Assembly: GCA_016181165.1 (NCBI GenBank)
Contig: JACOZU010000042.1
Span: 1 to 5,183, forward strand
DNA from: Candidatus Woesebacteria bacterium
Lineage (GTDB): Bacteria > Patescibacteriota > Microgenomatia > UBA8517
Length of the DNA: 5,183 nt
Direction of reading: 5' to 3'
The notes beneath the pieces are model-generated. The model saw nothing but the letters and a program-made list of their open reading frames with translations, was not told where the DNA came from and ran no database searches. Both the position numbers and the translations under genes were made by a program. This document shows positions 4,982 to 5,183 of the stretch, piece by piece (positions within the stretch are counted from its first letter, which is position 1; every line of letters begins with the position of its first letter).

Positions 4982-5183
4982 AAGACTGTATCTTCTGCAA
5001 AATTGTTAATAAGCAAATTCCAACAACGATAGAAAAAGAAACTGACGAGATAGTCGTTTTCAAAGACGTTAGTCCTCGTGCCCCAATTCATCTACTCCTG
5101 ACTCCCCGAAAGCATTATCGGGACATTACCGAAGCAGATGGCCAGATTTGGTCTAAAATTAGAGAGGTTGCCCTCCAAATAGC
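4978..5183 (+). CDS. HIT-family (HinT-like) nucleotide hydrolase, N-terminal part
   Basis: ATG at 4978 overlaps the proS stop (ATGA), and the frame stays open to the right edge, giving 68 codons. HIT proteins of the HinT branch hydrolyse nucleoside phosphoramidates, including aminoacyl-adenylates, using a His triad. The visible part shows the branch-specific CIFC (C4, C7), then IPTTIEKETDEIVVFKDVSPRAPIHLLL, with DVSPRAP and H38 of the nucleotide-binding region, and PRKHY (H46, probable third ligand of the zinc site with C4 and C7). The HxHxH triad itself would lie about 30 residues past the edge, so activity cannot be confirmed. Coupling to a synthetase gene is suggestive, because HinT can act on aminoacyl-AMP, but HIT genes are found in many contexts. 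Confidence 0.9.
   Translation, partial: MKDCIFCKIVNKQIPTTIEKETDEIVVFKDVSPRAPIHLLLTPRKHYRDITEADGQIWSKIREVALQI

Noticed and set aside
4774..5091. Antisense open frame over the end of proS and the HIT gene
   Set aside because: Opposite two conserved sense genes; a serine-rich shadow translation with no motif.

Overview
The window looks like a chromosomal piece of a bacterium with a reduced genome, most likely a Patescibacteria (CPR) lineage such as Microgenomates. This placement is an inference from gene content. EF-Ts is short (153 aa) and prolyl-tRNA synthetase is compact (413 aa) and lacks the editing insertion. The translation block is contracted and lacks pyrH, uppS, cdsA and dxr, intergenic gaps are tiny, and most starts lack a Shine-Dalgarno. 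TGA is used as a genuine stop in tsf, proS and the rpsB reading frame, so the UGA-glycine code of Gracilibacteria/Absconditabacteria is not in use. All genes lie on the + strand.

Left part (1-809): the C-terminal third of a glutamate formimidoyltransferase (ftcD-like), running in from the left edge, overlaps by 8 nt a small FTCD_C-family cyclodeaminase/cyclohydrolase (fchA-like). Together they would move a formimino or formyl group between glutamate and tetrahydrofolate and deliver methenyl-THF.

Middle part (810-929): the longest non-coding stretch, 120 nt. It holds a good extended -10 promoter (TSS predicted near 828) followed by a compact, strongly structured leader. An 8-bp stem, a 6-bp hairpin and a 7-bp pairing between the first loop and an AAGGAG-containing segment form an H-type pseudoknot just upstream of rpsB. 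This is the best candidate here for an undescribed regulatory element, probably ribosomal protein S2 autoregulation.

Right part (930-5183): rpsB, tsf, frr, rseP, proS and the start of a HIT-family gene. The order is that of the classical bacterial rpsB-tsf-pyrH-frr-uppS-cdsA-dxr-rseP-proS cluster with four genes gone. rpsB is broken as given: about 17 codons of its coiled-coil region are missing at a five-A junction and the frame shifts, so S2 reads as two fragments. An assembly error or a strain-level lesion is more likely than a real loss of an essential protein. rseP and proS, and possibly frr, have a -10-like hexamer 6 to 9 nt before the ATG, which suggests leaderless transcripts. rpsB is the only gene in the window with a long 5' leader.
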